Positions 17,198 through 26,865 are shown, numbered from the stretch's first letter. The stretch: DNA of 64,000 nt from Thermoguttaceae bacterium (GCA_017939795.1 JAGBAA010000041.1:1-64000); one strand, 5' to 3'. The notes: generated from the sequence alone by a model not told the origin. Numbers and translations: made by a program.

Positions 17198-19426
17198 TCA
17201 GCGCGGCTGGACGTCCTTCAACGGCGCGATCTCCAGCATTTCCAGTACGTACCCGGTCTCGACGGAAAGCGCACTCTGCGGCAGTTTCCTGTCGCGCAGC
17301 AGAAGTACTTCGTCCGTCAGGAACTCCGAATCATCGCGAACTGAAAGATGCCGCTCCTCTCGTTGAGGAACGCAGACGGTTGCCGTACGGCAATTCTGGA
17401 CGCAGACGTCGAGAATGTCGCGGATGAGGATGACGTCAAGACACACTTCGCCGGAAGACAGATCTATGTTTTCGAGACGGACGTTTCCGACCTTCACCGC
17501 GTTTTCCGTCGGAATGAGGCGGATCTCCGTCTCTCCCGCATTTTCTCCGTCTGGATCCAGCTGGAAAGTAAAGTCAAGCAGGGTGTTGATCCGTTTCGGG
17601 TCGAATTTCACTTTGGCCTGCATTCGGTAGTGCGCCGGCAGTGCTCTCCAATGCTTCTCGCGGAATTTGAGACTCTTTTCCCGCACGAAGGCTTCGCCTG
17701 AGGCGGGGATCATCTCCGGGACAAATTTTTCTCCAAGGACTCCGTCTTCCAGCTGCACGAGTTCATGAAAGACCGCGTCGCCTCCGTACCCGCGCTGCTC
17801 GGTGAATGCCGTGACGATGCGCCGTCCGTCTTTCCAGGGTGCCGTTTTGGGGACGCGAAGTATTCCCTGACCGATCCGTTCATTTCCAGAAGGCAGACGC
17901 CATGGACCGGCCGGACTTTCCGCGATCCGGTAGATCCCGTCTTCCAGCCCGGCGATGGAGTAGAAGTATCGTCCCCACTGGAACCAGTCGGGACATTCCG
18001 GTTCTTTGTTCGTCCGGAAGTAGAGAGGGTCACGCAGTTCCCAGTTTTTCATGTCCTGCGTCACGATGTGCGCCCAGCATCCTCGTCCGCGGTACGTCGT
18101 CGTCGCGTAAAGATGGACCAGCCCGTCCTCCTCCGAATAGAATGCCGCGGGGTCGCGCAGGGAACCGGAGTATCCTTCCGGAAGACTCACGAACGGCTCT
18201 TCCTGCTTCACGAAATGGATCCCATCCGAACTGACTGCGTACGCCAGCTTTCCTCCTTCGTCGAGAGAACGGTTTGCGTAAAGAGCATAGTAGATCCCGC
18301 GGAAAAAGAAAAGCGAGCCGGTGCAGATGGAGCCTTCATTCTGATCGGTAATCGGCACAAGAAACGGCTGGTGGGTCCAATTCACCAGATCCGTTGACGT
18401 CGCCTGGATCCACTGATGCGCTCCCCAGCCGTTTTTCGCTCCATGCCGTTTTTTGTCGAGAAGGTAAACAAAATGAAAAACACCGTCTTTCGAAAACGGC
18501 ATACAGTCGCCAACTCCGTAGGCATTGGGAGGACACCAGTACTGAAGATTCTCTCCGTTTCCACGATCGGTCCTTTCCCGCGGATCAACCGCCTTCGGAC
18601 CGCCGGAAAGCGCGAGGATCTCTTCATTCGAAAGCGCACGGTCCCAAACCGCCGCTGTGTCGATCTCTCCCAAAAATCGCCCGCTCGGACCATTCCCGGT
18701 ATCCTGAGCTCCAATGAGAAGCGGGACGTCATTCTGTTTCAGATCGCCAAGCATGAAATCTTCATCCACGCACCGGCCATCCACGAAAAATTCCATTTTC
18801 GCGCCGTCGACCCGGCAGATGAGATCCAGCCAGCGGTGTGGAGCTGTCTCTGGTCCACGCATCTCGGAAAAACGAGCCTGGCTGGACATTGGGACCGCCG
18901 TTTCGGACTTTCGGTTCACTTTATTGCCCGTCGTGCCGATCTCGACGCCCACGTAGTCTTCAAATGCAAAGAGATTGTACGCCATGTTGGCGTGCCCGCC
19001 GTGTTTTGAAAAGATCGGAAAACTCACCGGGATCTCTCCCAGTTTCGCTCGCACGTAGAAGGTAAGTTCACGACCGGAAAGGTTTAATTCCCCATTCGCT
19101 CCCTGACCGGCAGAAAGAAAACCTTTACCGCCAAAACGCGCAGTTTTCCCATCTCCTCCGCGTTCCAGAGAAGCAGATCTTTCCGAGTCTGAAAGCTCTA
19201 CATTCAGCTCAACGATCCCATGCATTTTCAGTATGCTGTTTGCGCCTGCCGAATCATTCAGATCCACAAAATGCCAAACAGAAACGGCCTCTTTCAGAAG
19301 ATCTGCCGGCCGCGGCTCGCTATCCGCAGCAAAAACATCATTCGGGGAAAAAAGAGACGAACAATTTCCGAAAACAGCCCCAAACACCAAAAGGAAACTA
19401 AATGTACATCGGATCCCCATTTTCAT
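17198..19426 (-). CDS. Secreted LamG plus GH32-like glycoside hydrolase
   Basis: A 742-residue exported protein. After a signal peptide (cleavage near VFA, about residue 34), an N-terminal LamG/concanavalin-like domain (about 40-270) is followed by a five-bladed propeller resembling GH32 (fructan- and sucrose-active). Propeller motifs are VGDCMPF with the likely nucleophile Asp, SLRDPAAF (the RDP motif) and EPECPDWF (the ECP motif with the acid/base Glu). A C-terminal beta-sandwich completes the family pattern. ATG 19426 has AGGAGG at the right distance; the in-frame ATG at 19444 lies upstream of that site and is unlikely. The exact substrate is not known. Confidence 0.82.
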   Translation of the reverse strand: MKMGIRCTFSFLLVFGAVFGNCSSLFSPNDVFAADSEPRPADLLKEAVSVWHFVDLNDSAGANSILKMHGIVELNVELSDSERSASLERGGDGKTARFGGKGFLSAGQGANGELNLSGRELTFYVRAKLGEIPVSFPIFSKHGGHANMAYNLFAFEDYVGVEIGTTGNKVNRKSETAVPMSSQARFSEMRGPETAPHRWLDLICRVDGAKMEFFVDGRCVDEDFMLGDLKQNDVPLLIGAQDTGNGPSGRFLGEIDTAAVWDRALSNEEILALSGGPKAVDPRERTDRGNGENLQYWCPPNAYGVGDCMPFSKDGVFHFVYLLDKKRHGAKNGWGAHQWIQATSTDLVNWTHQPFLVPITDQNEGSICTGSLFFFRGIYYALYANRSLDEGGKLAYAVSSDGIHFVKQEEPFVSLPEGYSGSLRDPAAFYSEEDGLVHLYATTTYRGRGCWAHIVTQDMKNWELRDPLYFRTNKEPECPDWFQWGRYFYSIAGLEDGIYRIAESPAGPWRLPSGNERIGQGILRVPKTAPWKDGRRIVTAFTEQRGYGGDAVFHELVQLEDGVLGEKFVPEMIPASGEAFVREKSLKFREKHWRALPAHYRMQAKVKFDPKRINTLLDFTFQLDPDGENAGETEIRLIPTENAVKVGNVRLENIDLSSGEVCLDVILIRDILDVCVQNCRTATVCVPQREERHLSVRDDSEFLTDEVLLLRDRKLPQSALSVETGYVLEMLEIAPLKDVQPR

Positions 19427-19470
19427 CAAAAGTACCTCCTGCATAAAGATTCAAAGGAAACGGAAAAACA

Positions 19471-19500
19471 AAAAAAGACACCATGCCGAAACATGGTGTC
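19471..19500 (-). terminator. Terminator of the DoxX-Gfo-Gfo operon
   Basis: A perfect 9-bp stem, GACACCATG / CATGGTGTC, with a 6-nt loop (TTTCGG on the minus strand), followed by a T-run interrupted only by one G. Confidence 0.92.
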
Positions 19501-19519
19501 CTGATTCATGAACTCAAAA

Positions 19520-21766
19520 CTAGTTGGCTGCCGGAGCCGGAGCGGGTTCCGCCGGAGCAGGTGCCGGAGCCGGAGCGGGTTCTGCCGGGGCAGGTGCCGG
19601 GGCCGGGACGGGTTCTGCCGGAGCAGGTGCCGGGGCCGGAGCGGGTTCTGCCGGAGCAGGTGCCGGGGCCGGAGCGGGTTCTGCCGGAGCAGGTGCCGGG
19701 GCCGGAGCGGGTTCTGCCGGGACGTTGCCGAAACCAGCCGGGATCGGTTCGTTCGGTTTGATTTCCGGAGCACCTTCCGGACGGTAGTCGTTTTCCGGAG
19801 TCGCGTCATTGAAGACGTCAAACCACTCATCTTTGAAGTTGATCGTCTGGCCGACACGGGCGGAAATGTTCGCCGTCAGAGCCATGATCGCGTCTGCCAT
19901 CGCCACTTTCGGCTGGCAGTGCATCATGAGTTTCGGATCATCCGTCTTGTAGTTCGGTTCCGGATTCTTGCGGATGCACCACGCGAAATGCTCGATCTCT
20001 TCCGTGTAGCCGAGGCTCAGATCATGGAGCGCTTCTGTGCCGAGCACTTCGTCCATTTTCTGATTCTTCGGGAAATCGTCGTCGCTGGTCGGCTTCAAAG
20101 TGAATTCCGGAGCCTTGAATCCGGTAACTTTCGATTCGCCGCCGCGTTCCACGTGCGCGTACTGGTTGATCTCGTACGTGTACCAGAGGTAGGCGTTTTC
20201 TTCACGGTCGATCTGGAGCGTACCAGTCGTTCCCATGACGACTTCGCCGTATCCGCCGAAATCGTTTCCGTTGATCGCGGAGTACGCAACGGCCACCTTC
20301 TGACGCGGGTCCGTATCGTAACCCGGCGCGGCATATTCGTAGACGCACGTCATGTGGTCTTCAATGTCGCGGTCGTTCAGCAGCACATAGTTCCCATTGG
20401 CATCCTTCCGTTTATTGAAGACGGAACGGTTCGCGAACGCCGTCACGTTGATCGGATGATGGTGTTTACCATCACCGTACATCGCGGCGATGAAGATCCC
20501 GGCCGCGTCAAGCTGGTGGCTTCCCAGCTCGGCCATGACACCGGCACTGGTGGTTTCCCAGAGACGCCAGCGGTAGAGTTCCTCAGCCGCCGGAGCGACG
20601 TAGGTCTCGTTCCCTTTACCGTCTACCAGCGTATGGGCACGGTAGTTCGATTTTTCATCAAGCGGAATGGCGATCTCGTCGTTGAGCTGTTCGTCAAACT
20701 GCTCGATCTGCTTTTCGATCAGCGGCATTTCGACGTCCTGGATGTACGCCTTCTTCGCGACCTGTTTTTCACGGGCGATCTCGTTCATGCGGATGGCGAA
20801 TTTGTCGCCGGTCTCACGCAGGACCTTCGCCTTTTCGTCGCATGCGGCGATCGACTTTTCAAGTTTCTCCAGTTCCTTGACGAAACGGTTCTTCTTGTTG
20901 ACGTGATTCTCCTTGTTCTTCTTGATGCGGTTCAGAAGAACGAGGTCGTTTTCCGTGTACTTCCCGTCTTTCTGTGCGATGACGGATTCCGGGATCGGCG
21001 GCTGCCAGCTGTCCGCGCCAGGCTGATTGTTGCGGTGCCATTGCGCGCGAATGTAGTGGATCTTGCCGAGCAGACCCTGCTCAATGGCGTTGATCGCATT
21101 ATTGTACAGCACGCTGTAGTGGCGCTGGTGCCCGGTCGCCATGTGCTTGCGGAGACGGGCCGCAACGCGTCCCATGTCTTTGCACTTCGCGATGTCGTGC
21201 GCCATGAGTTTTTCCGTCAGGACGTGAAGGCCGGCGTTCATGGCTTCGATCGCCGCGACGTGATGCAGGTGGAGCGGAAGAGCGATCAGGACCGCTTCCA
21301 GACCGAGTTCTTCTTTCGCAGCCAGAAGCTCATGGTAGTCTTTGAAGACCTTGACCTGAGCGTCCACTTCTTCCTTCGTCTTGCGGAATTTTTCACCGCA
21401 TTCGGAATAGACGCGGTAGATGCCGCGGCGGACTTTGCGTCCCTTGGGACTTGCGGTCACGTCGCCGTTGAACGCGCGCCAGCGATTGTACGAGCGGATG
21501 TCCGCGATCGCCACGATGTCGACGAAAGCCGGATTGCACGCGCCGATGAGGACGGAACCTTCGTCACCGGTACCGATGACGCCGATGCGGACCGGTTTGT
21601 CCGGCGTGCCGTATCCATAATAGTATCCGCCGCGGGTCACGTTGGAATTGGGGTCGTTTTTCGTACGCAGCCATTCCCGGAAAAACTCACCGCGCATCTG
21701 AGGGCTGGCCATGACGGCGCGAAAGTTCGCTTCGCCGATGCTTTTATTTTCAGGAGTTAAATTCAT
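19520..21766 (-). CDS. Gfo/Idh/MocA oxidoreductase with coiled-coil insert and Ala-Pro tail
   Basis: An unusually large member (748 residues; the family is usually 350-480). The Rossmann motif VIGTGDEG is at 63-70 and an EKLMAHD motif near 185-191 replaces EKP. Residues about 270-365 form a Lys/Glu-rich predicted coiled coil inserted in the C-terminal domain. The last ~65 residues are an Ala-Pro-Glu tail made from 11-residue repeats. There is no RR leader, unlike its tandem neighbour at 21824, with which it shares the MNLTP start and much of its sequence. The two probably arose by duplication and are co-transcribed. The substrate is unknown. Confidence 0.85.
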   Translation of the reverse strand: MNLTPENKSIGEANFRAVMASPQMRGEFFREWLRTKNDPNSNVTRGGYYYGYGTPDKPVRIGVIGTGDEGSVLIGACNPAFVDIVAIADIRSYNRWRAFNGDVTASPKGRKVRRGIYRVYSECGEKFRKTKEEVDAQVKVFKDYHELLAAKEELGLEAVLIALPLHLHHVAAIEAMNAGLHVLTEKLMAHDIAKCKDMGRVAARLRKHMATGHQRHYSVLYNNAINAIEQGLLGKIHYIRAQWHRNNQPGADSWQPPIPESVIAQKDGKYTENDLVLLNRIKKNKENHVNKKNRFVKELEKLEKSIAACDEKAKVLRETGDKFAIRMNEIAREKQVAKKAYIQDVEMPLIEKQIEQFDEQLNDEIAIPLDEKSNYRAHTLVDGKGNETYVAPAAEELYRWRLWETTSAGVMAELGSHQLDAAGIFIAAMYGDGKHHHPINVTAFANRSVFNKRKDANGNYVLLNDRDIEDHMTCVYEYAAPGYDTDPRQKVAVAYSAINGNDFGGYGEVVMGTTGTLQIDREENAYLWYTYEINQYAHVERGGESKVTGFKAPEFTLKPTSDDDFPKNQKMDEVLGTEALHDLSLGYTEEIEHFAWCIRKNPEPNYKTDDPKLMMHCQPKVAMADAIMALTANISARVGQTINFKDEWFDVFNDATPENDYRPEGAPEIKPNEPIPAGFGNVPAEPAPAPAPAPAEPAPAPAPAPAEPAPAPAPAPAEPVPAPAPAPAEPAPAPAPAPAEPAPAPAAN
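19532..19728. repeat. 33-bp in-frame tandem repeat
   Basis: Five consecutive 33-bp units (GGTTC landmarks from 19545 to 19710) encode the 11-residue EPAPAPAPAPA repeat at the C-terminus of the Gfo/Idh/MocA gene. Some units carry single-base changes, including one giving EPVPAP. Confidence 0.9.
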
Positions 21767-21823
21767 ATTTTATCCTTAAATCTGTTGATCAAATTTTTCT
21801 CAAATATTCCCTGCGGATGAAAC

Positions 21824-23527
21824 TCAGACCTGGTATTCCGGTTTGTTGAGGTCCGGCGTGCCGTGACCTTCCGGAGTTTCGTCGCTGTCGACCTTGAACC
21901 ATTCGTCGTTGAAGTAGACGCGCTGGCATTTTTCGGCGGAAATGTTCGTCACGTGCGCGATGATCGCGTCGCCCATGGCGACTTCCGGATTGCAGCGGGG
22001 CTGATTTTCGGGGGACGGATTGCGGATGCACCACGCGAAGTGTTCGATCTCTTCCGTGTATCCGCGGCTGACTTTCGGACCGGCGGCCACAGCAGCGACG
22101 GCTTTCTGGCTGGCACCGCTGGACTGCGTGTCGAGGGATGGACCGCTGCCCGCGCCTGCGCTGGCTTTGGTCTCTTCTTTGAGGAGAAGCTGCGTTTCTT
22201 CTTCCTTCAGGATGATCATCGTGCCCTTCGTACCGTAGACGATCTCACCGTAACCGCCGAAGCCGTTACCGTTGATCGTGGAGTACTGGACCGAGATCTT
22301 GTTCATTTCCGCGAGCGGATCTTTCGCATCGTATCCCGGAAGCGGGAAGTCGAACGCCGCGATGATGTGGTCGTTCGTGTCGCGTTCGTACGGGAAGAGG
22401 TTACGCGCACCGGAAGCGAAAACGCTGATCGGGTGCTTGTGCTCGCCGCCGTGAAGCGCGGAGATGAAGATGCTTGCCGCGTCGAGCTGATGGGAACCGA
22501 GTTCGACCATCAGACCGCCGCCCGTACGGCCCCAAAGGCGCCAGCGGAGGAGTTCTTCGATCGGCGAGCAGGTGTAGACGACGTCGCCGTTCGCATTTTT
22601 CAGCTCGTTGGTCTGGTATCCGAACTTCGCGGCATCCACAAGGTAATCCTGGATCTGAAGTTCCTTCTGGCGGACACGCGGGATCAGTTTGTCGATCTCG
22701 GAGCCGCGGGCGCGATTCAGCGCGACTTTGAGGGATTTCAGGTCGTTGAGGAGTTTCATCGCCTGAGGATCTTCCGGTTTGGCTTCCCACGGCATGGGCA
22801 TCTGCCAGCTGTCGGCACCCGGAAGGTTGGAGCGGTGCCACTGCGCGGAAATGTGGTGCAGATCACCGAGTTTACCGCGTTTGATGGTCTCCATCGCTTC
22901 TTCGTAGAGCATATTGTAGTGGCGCTGATGGCCGGTGGCGCAGAATTTGCCGGTCTCGCGGGAGGTCCGGGCCATTTCTTTGCACTGTGCGACCGTGCGG
23001 GCCATGAGTTTTTCCGTCAGGACGTGCAGACCAAGGCGCATCGCTTTGATCGCGGCGATGGCGTGCAGGTGGAGCGGCAGCGCGATGATGACCGCTTCGA
23101 TCCCGTCGGCTTTCGCGTTGGCGAGGCAGTCTTCAAAGTGACCGTAGACCTTGACGTGCTTCCGGGCCTCATCTTCCGTTTTCCAACCGTAGACGGACAT
23201 CAGACCCTTACGCATCTTGATGATGTTGTCGTTGGAGTTGTCGCCGTAGAAGGCGCGGAAAATGTTGAACGGACGAATATCGGCGATCGCTTTGACCTGA
23301 ACGTATTCGGGATTGATGGCTCCGATGAGGATGTTTCCTTCATCGCCGGTACCGAGGACCGCGACGCGGACGGGGTCACCGTGAGCTTTTCCGTAACCGA
23401 AATAGTAGGCGCCGGCGGTCAGACCGGTGGTGGCGACGGCAGCGCTCGAAGCCATGAGAAATTCACGACGGGAGCAGCGGAGGAATTCCTGGCGGGCCGC
23501 TTCCTGTTGCTGAGGTGTCAAATTCAT
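21824..23527 (-). CDS. Gfo/Idh/MocA oxidoreductase, TAT-exported
   Basis: A 567-residue paralogue of the downstream 748-residue protein. The twin-arginine leader SRREFLMASSAAVA lies at 19-32 and the Rossmann motif VLGTGDEG at 57-64. An EKLMART motif holds the EKP position. A helical Arg/Lys-rich insert (about 270-310) is shorter than the coiled coil of its sister. A Gly/Ser/Ala-rich stretch near residue 470 looks like a flexible linker. It is probably co-transcribed with the DoxX-like gene (89 nt upstream) and the 748-residue Gfo gene (57 nt downstream). A role in exported sugar oxidation is inferred from the family. Confidence 0.88.
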   Translation of the reverse strand: MNLTPQQQEAARQEFLRCSRREFLMASSAAVATTGLTAGAYYFGYGKAHGDPVRVAVLGTGDEGNILIGAINPEYVQVKAIADIRPFNIFRAFYGDNSNDNIIKMRKGLMSVYGWKTEDEARKHVKVYGHFEDCLANAKADGIEAVIIALPLHLHAIAAIKAMRLGLHVLTEKLMARTVAQCKEMARTSRETGKFCATGHQRHYNMLYEEAMETIKRGKLGDLHHISAQWHRSNLPGADSWQMPMPWEAKPEDPQAMKLLNDLKSLKVALNRARGSEIDKLIPRVRQKELQIQDYLVDAAKFGYQTNELKNANGDVVYTCSPIEELLRWRLWGRTGGGLMVELGSHQLDAASIFISALHGGEHKHPISVFASGARNLFPYERDTNDHIIAAFDFPLPGYDAKDPLAEMNKISVQYSTINGNGFGGYGEIVYGTKGTMIILKEEETQLLLKEETKASAGAGSGPSLDTQSSGASQKAVAAVAAGPKVSRGYTEEIEHFAWCIRNPSPENQPRCNPEVAMGDAIIAHVTNISAEKCQRVYFNDEWFKVDSDETPEGHGTPDLNKPEYQV

Positions 23528-23616
23528 ACTATTTTTCTTTCTGATTCCTGTTTTGTTTTGGATTGAACTGAATTTTACGCTTTCGTGACTAAATTGCCGG
23601 AAAAGATGGTCCGGAC

Positions 23617-24774
23617 TCAGTCTTCGTTTTCCTCAGCGTAAAAACCGAACGTTTTGCAGACGGGTTTTCCGACGAAATTCCAGACGAAGTAGTCCAGACC
23701 GCCCCAGCGTCCGACCGGCAGGGTGGCGAGCATGAAAATGGCGACCATTTCGACGAAGTTTTTGTCCACGATCAGCGCGTGACCCACTTCCGGATGCACG
23801 GCCGGGAAGATCGTCGGCCACGGCGGCTGGGTCATGAGGACGGAGATCAGGAAGCATCCGCCGCCGATCGCGGCCAGACGGGTGCAGAAACCAAGAATCA
23901 GGCACAGACCGATGAGCGTCAGCGCCCAGGTGACGGCGAAGTCAAGGAAGTTGGTCCAGCTGCGGCCGACGAACGGGAGGTTCAGACCGAAGGGGAGCTG
24001 ATCGGTGGCGACGACGAACGCCGGAAGAGCGACGGTCTGCTTCGCACCATTTTCAGCGACCGGACCGAGAACGTTCTGAAGTTCCGCCATGAGAGTCGTG
24101 ACGGCAGCTTCCTGCGCTGCAAGGAGGGATTTCGCTTCACCGCGGAGTTTCATCATGTCGGCCCACTGGCGTTTTTTCTGTTCCGGACCATTATTCGGAC
24201 CTTCTTTGGCGGCCTTGAAGCGTTCGAGCGCTCCGAGGTACGCCGCGACTTTTTCCGCATTATCCTTCACATCGTCACGAACGTCCGCGACGTATTTTGC
24301 CCAGGCGAATTCGAGAGCGCGAAGCTGATCGTCTTTCGGCTGGTACGTTTCTTTCGCATACTGGTAGATCTTCTCCGCTTCATCGAAATACGCGGGGTAG
24401 ACCTTGATGGTCTCGGTCTTTGGCTCGGTCTTTCCTTCTTCATTTTCTTCGTAAGCCGGGACCGGAGCGATCAGAGCGGGAGCCTGACCTTCAGCGGCGG
24501 GTTTCACGTCGACCTGCGCTTTGGCGGCGACGAAATATTTGACTTCTTTATCGGCAGTCTTCAGACGTTCCACACCGTCGAGGTCAGGGGACATGGCGTA
24601 GAAGATCGGCGCGAAGGGGCCTTTCGCCATCGTCAGGAACGGAAGCGCGGAGAATTTGTCCGCATTGTCGACTTTCCAGCACCCTTCATAGAAGAAGTGC
24701 CAACCAATGCACAGACGAAGAGCCACCAGAGCGATGACGCTGAGCATTCCTATTTGAAAATATTGACGTTTCAG
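23617..24774 (-). CDS. DoxX-family membrane protein with large periplasmic insert
   Basis: A 385-residue protein with an N-terminal membrane helix (MLSVIALVALRLCIGWHFF) and C-terminal helices around 270-375, including PFVGRSWTNF and LILGFCTRLAA typical of DoxX. About 200 hydrophilic residues rich in Lys/Glu/Ala separate helix 1 from the rest; ordinary DoxX proteins are 130-170 residues. DoxX proteins are linked to quinone- or thiol-dependent electron transfer. The annotated start is the CTG at 24774, because AGGAGG ends 6 nt upstream; a TTG at 24792 lies upstream of that site and the first ATG (24747) has no ribosome-binding site. It leads the operon with the two Gfo genes. Confidence 0.75.
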   Translation of the reverse strand: MKRQYFQIGMLSVIALVALRLCIGWHFFYEGCWKVDNADKFSALPFLTMAKGPFAPIFYAMSPDLDGVERLKTADKEVKYFVAAKAQVDVKPAAEGQAPALIAPVPAYEENEEGKTEPKTETIKVYPAYFDEAEKIYQYAKETYQPKDDQLRALEFAWAKYVADVRDDVKDNAEKVAAYLGALERFKAAKEGPNNGPEQKKRQWADMMKLRGEAKSLLAAQEAAVTTLMAELQNVLGPVAENGAKQTVALPAFVVATDQLPFGLNLPFVGRSWTNFLDFAVTWALTLIGLCLILGFCTRLAAIGGGCFLISVLMTQPPWPTIFPAVHPEVGHALIVDKNFVEMVAIFMLATLPVGRWGGLDYFVWNFVGKPVCKTFGFYAEENED

Positions 24775-25308
24775 GGGAAACCTCCTCTCCAAAAATACAC
24801 ATTCAGTATTTTTTTATCGTGCGGGATCGCGGAAAAATCTCCATTGGCGGGAAGGTCGAAACCACTTCTGCACACCATGCGCAAAAGTCTGCTCGCCTCT
24901 GATCCTGCACAGACCAGAATCTTTCTCTCTATTTTAACCGATTTTCGTTTAAACGCTATGGATTGGAACAGATTTTCAGCTAAAATTTCCCAAAAAAGTC
25001 AAAAATTTTCCGAAATTTTCTGCTCTTTGAAATCTGTTTGAATTGAATGGCGTCAAACTCTCTTTTTCTTGCCCATTTTTCGTTTTCGGTGTCCCAGGAT
25101 TTCAGCTCAAACGCCGACTCATTCAGGGGTCTTTATTGGACGTACCGCAGACTGCTTTCACCAAATTTTGAAGATCTCTCCCTCTCCTTCAGAATGGGAG
25201 ATCTGATGAAAAATCCAAAATTCGAAGCACGGCGGGTACAGGCTCCGATCGGCAGGCACACGGCAGGTCCCTGGAGGAAAGCTGGATCTGAGATCTCGAA
25301 AAACTGCA
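24775..25308. other. Intergenic region upstream of the DoxX operon
   Basis: AT-rich sequence. A TTTGACTTTTTT element on the minus strand near 24990 might be a -35 box, but I could not fix a convincing -10. No gene or repeat was recognised. Confidence 0.4.
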
Positions 25309-25329
25309 TAAAAAAAGGGCCAAGGCCCT
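25309..25329 (-). terminator. tRNA terminator
   Basis: Hairpin AGGGCC-TT-GGCCCT followed on the minus strand by a run of six or more T residues, just after the tRNA-Arg 3' end. Confidence 0.92.
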
Positions 25330-25333
25330 AAAG

Positions 25334-25406
25334 CACACCTGGAGGGACTCGAACCCCCAACACTCGGTTCCGAAGACCGATGCGCTATCCATTGCGCTAC
25401 AGGTGC
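25334..25406 (-). tRNA. tRNA-Arg (UCG anticodon)
   Basis: A 73-nt cloverleaf on the minus strand. The acceptor stem is GCACCTG / CAGGTGT, the D arm GCGC...GCGC, the anticodon stem TCGGT / ACCGA with loop CTTCGGA (anticodon TCG, reading CGA), and the T arm GGGGG-TTCGAGT-CCCTC. The discriminator base is G and CCA is not encoded. It has its own promoter and terminator. Confidence 0.93.
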
Positions 25407-25470
25407 AGAAAGAACTGAAAACAGACGGAAATTTCTCCGAAAAACTGTTCCTCACTTCCATTTAACGCCA

Positions 25471-25498
25471 AGTATACCATGTTTCGCTTTTTCTTCAA
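25471..25498 (-). promoter_or_regulatory. Promoter of tRNA-Arg
   Basis: On the minus strand TTGAAG (25498-25493), a 16-nt spacer, then TATACT (25476-25471), about 65 nt before the tRNA 5' end. Confidence 0.7.
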
Positions 25499-25558
25499 GG
25501 GGGGGCGAAAAATTTTTCGAATTTCGGAAACTCCGTGCGAAAATTCCAAAAATTCCGA

Positions 25559-25587
25559 TTGACGCATCCGGAGGATTTTGCTAAAAT
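25559..25587 (+). promoter_or_regulatory. Promoter of the coiled-coil membrane protein gene
   Basis: TTGACG (25559-25564), a 17-nt spacer and TAAAAT (25582-25587), giving a leader of about 100 nt before the ATG at 25696. Confidence 0.75.
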
Positions 25588-25695
25588 GGAACTGATCTCG
25601 TCCGGACACGCAAACGCGGTCCTGTTTCCGCAATACACCCATTCCGCGGGTCCGGTCCATTAATAAAAAACCAAAACGCAGTTTTAAAATAAATA

Positions 25696-26865
25696 ATGAG
25701 AAGAACCGTTCCCCAAACCGACTTCGAAAGCGGCCAGGATTCATTCCTGGATGTCGTCTCCAACATCGTGGGCATTCTGATCATTCTGGTGGTCATCGTC
25801 GGAGCGCAGGTCAAAAATGGTCTCGCATCACACCGGATCCAGGAACTTCAGAAGACGCACGCCGATCTGGAACTCCCGGAGGTCCCCAAACACCTTTCCG
25901 CAGTTCCAGATCAAAATTCCGGATCTGCAGACGGCGCAGATGCCGCGCAGCTTACGGAGAAGCTCCGTAAAACGCAGGAGGAATTAGCCCGTTCGGAAGA
26001 GGAGCGGCAAAAGCGTGCCGGTCTGATCGAGACGATCGGCAAAGAAACGGAATCGCTTTCCCGGTCACTTGCCCAAACGCAGCATCTTGAGCAGGAGATC
26101 ATGCAGGCAAAACTTCAGAAAGAACGGCTGGATGCCGAGCAGACCGTTTTTGCGCAGGAGTGCGTGGAACTGGAGACCCGTCTTCAGCTCATCCGAAAAG
26201 AGATGGAGTCCTCGACCGACGCACAGGAACAAAAAGACCGGGAGATCCTGCTCCTCACTCAGGAATCAGCCTCTTTGGAAAAGCAGATCGCGGAACTGGA
26301 AGCCCGCATGAAATTCCTGCGCGAACAGCAGGCCCAAAACGGCGGTCCGAAAATGATCGAGCACAAAATGACGCCGATCGTTCACTCGGTGGACAGTCGG
26401 GAATTCCACTTCATCCTGGACCGCGGCCGGGTCCTTTACGTGCCGCTTGAGGAACTTCTGAAAGAGTACCAGCGCCGCAGCTCGGATATCGCGTACTCGC
26501 TGATGAAGGACGGACGGCGAACGGACGTTTTCGGTCCCTACGACGGATTCCGTATCCACACGGAAACCCAGCTGCGCGGCGGACAGATCGGCGTTTACTG
26601 GAAACTGCTCCCCCCGGACATCGAAGAGGCGGGAGAAAAGATCGAAGATGCCGTCCAGCCCATCTCGAAATTTCACCACTATCTTGAAAAACTTCAGCCG
26701 GGGAAAGACACCGTGACGTTCTGGATCTACCCGGAAGGTTTCGCGACCTTCCCGCAGATCAAGGAAGATGCCTACCGCCTGGGTTTCGCGATCGCGTCCC
26801 GTCCGCTTCCGGAAGGAATGCCGATAGCAGGCTCCCCGGAAGGTCAGAAATCCGTAGCTCAATGA
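25696..26865 (+). CDS. Single-pass membrane protein with coiled coil, function unknown
   Basis: A 389-residue protein. A cytoplasmic N-tail with FESGQDSFLDVVSNIVG runs into one membrane helix (about 20-39). A long Glu/Gln/Lys-rich coiled coil (about 75-215) and a C-terminal globular domain (about 225-370) follow. The N-terminal layout resembles ExbD/TolR-type proteins, where an Asp just before the helix joins a proton channel, but the rest does not match and no ExbB/TolQ gene is adjacent. I do not recognise the C-terminal domain. It has its own promoter. Confidence 0.75.
   Translation: MRRTVPQTDFESGQDSFLDVVSNIVGILIILVVIVGAQVKNGLASHRIQELQKTHADLELPEVPKHLSAVPDQNSGSADGADAAQLTEKLRKTQEELARSEEERQKRAGLIETIGKETESLSRSLAQTQHLEQEIMQAKLQKERLDAEQTVFAQECVELETRLQLIRKEMESSTDAQEQKDREILLLTQESASLEKQIAELEARMKFLREQQAQNGGPKMIEHKMTPIVHSVDSREFHFILDRGRVLYVPLEELLKEYQRRSSDIAYSLMKDGRRTDVFGPYDGFRIHTETQLRGGQIGVYWKLLPPDIEEAGEKIEDAVQPISKFHHYLEKLQPGKDTVTFWIYPEGFATFPQIKEDAYRLGFAIASRPLPEGMPIAGSPEGQKSVAQ

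Noticed and set aside
19508..21760. 750-codon plus-strand frame opposite the Gfo gene, with a repetitive Arg-rich start
   Set aside because: The repeat is the complement of the Ala-Pro tail; the opposite frame has clear Gfo motifs.
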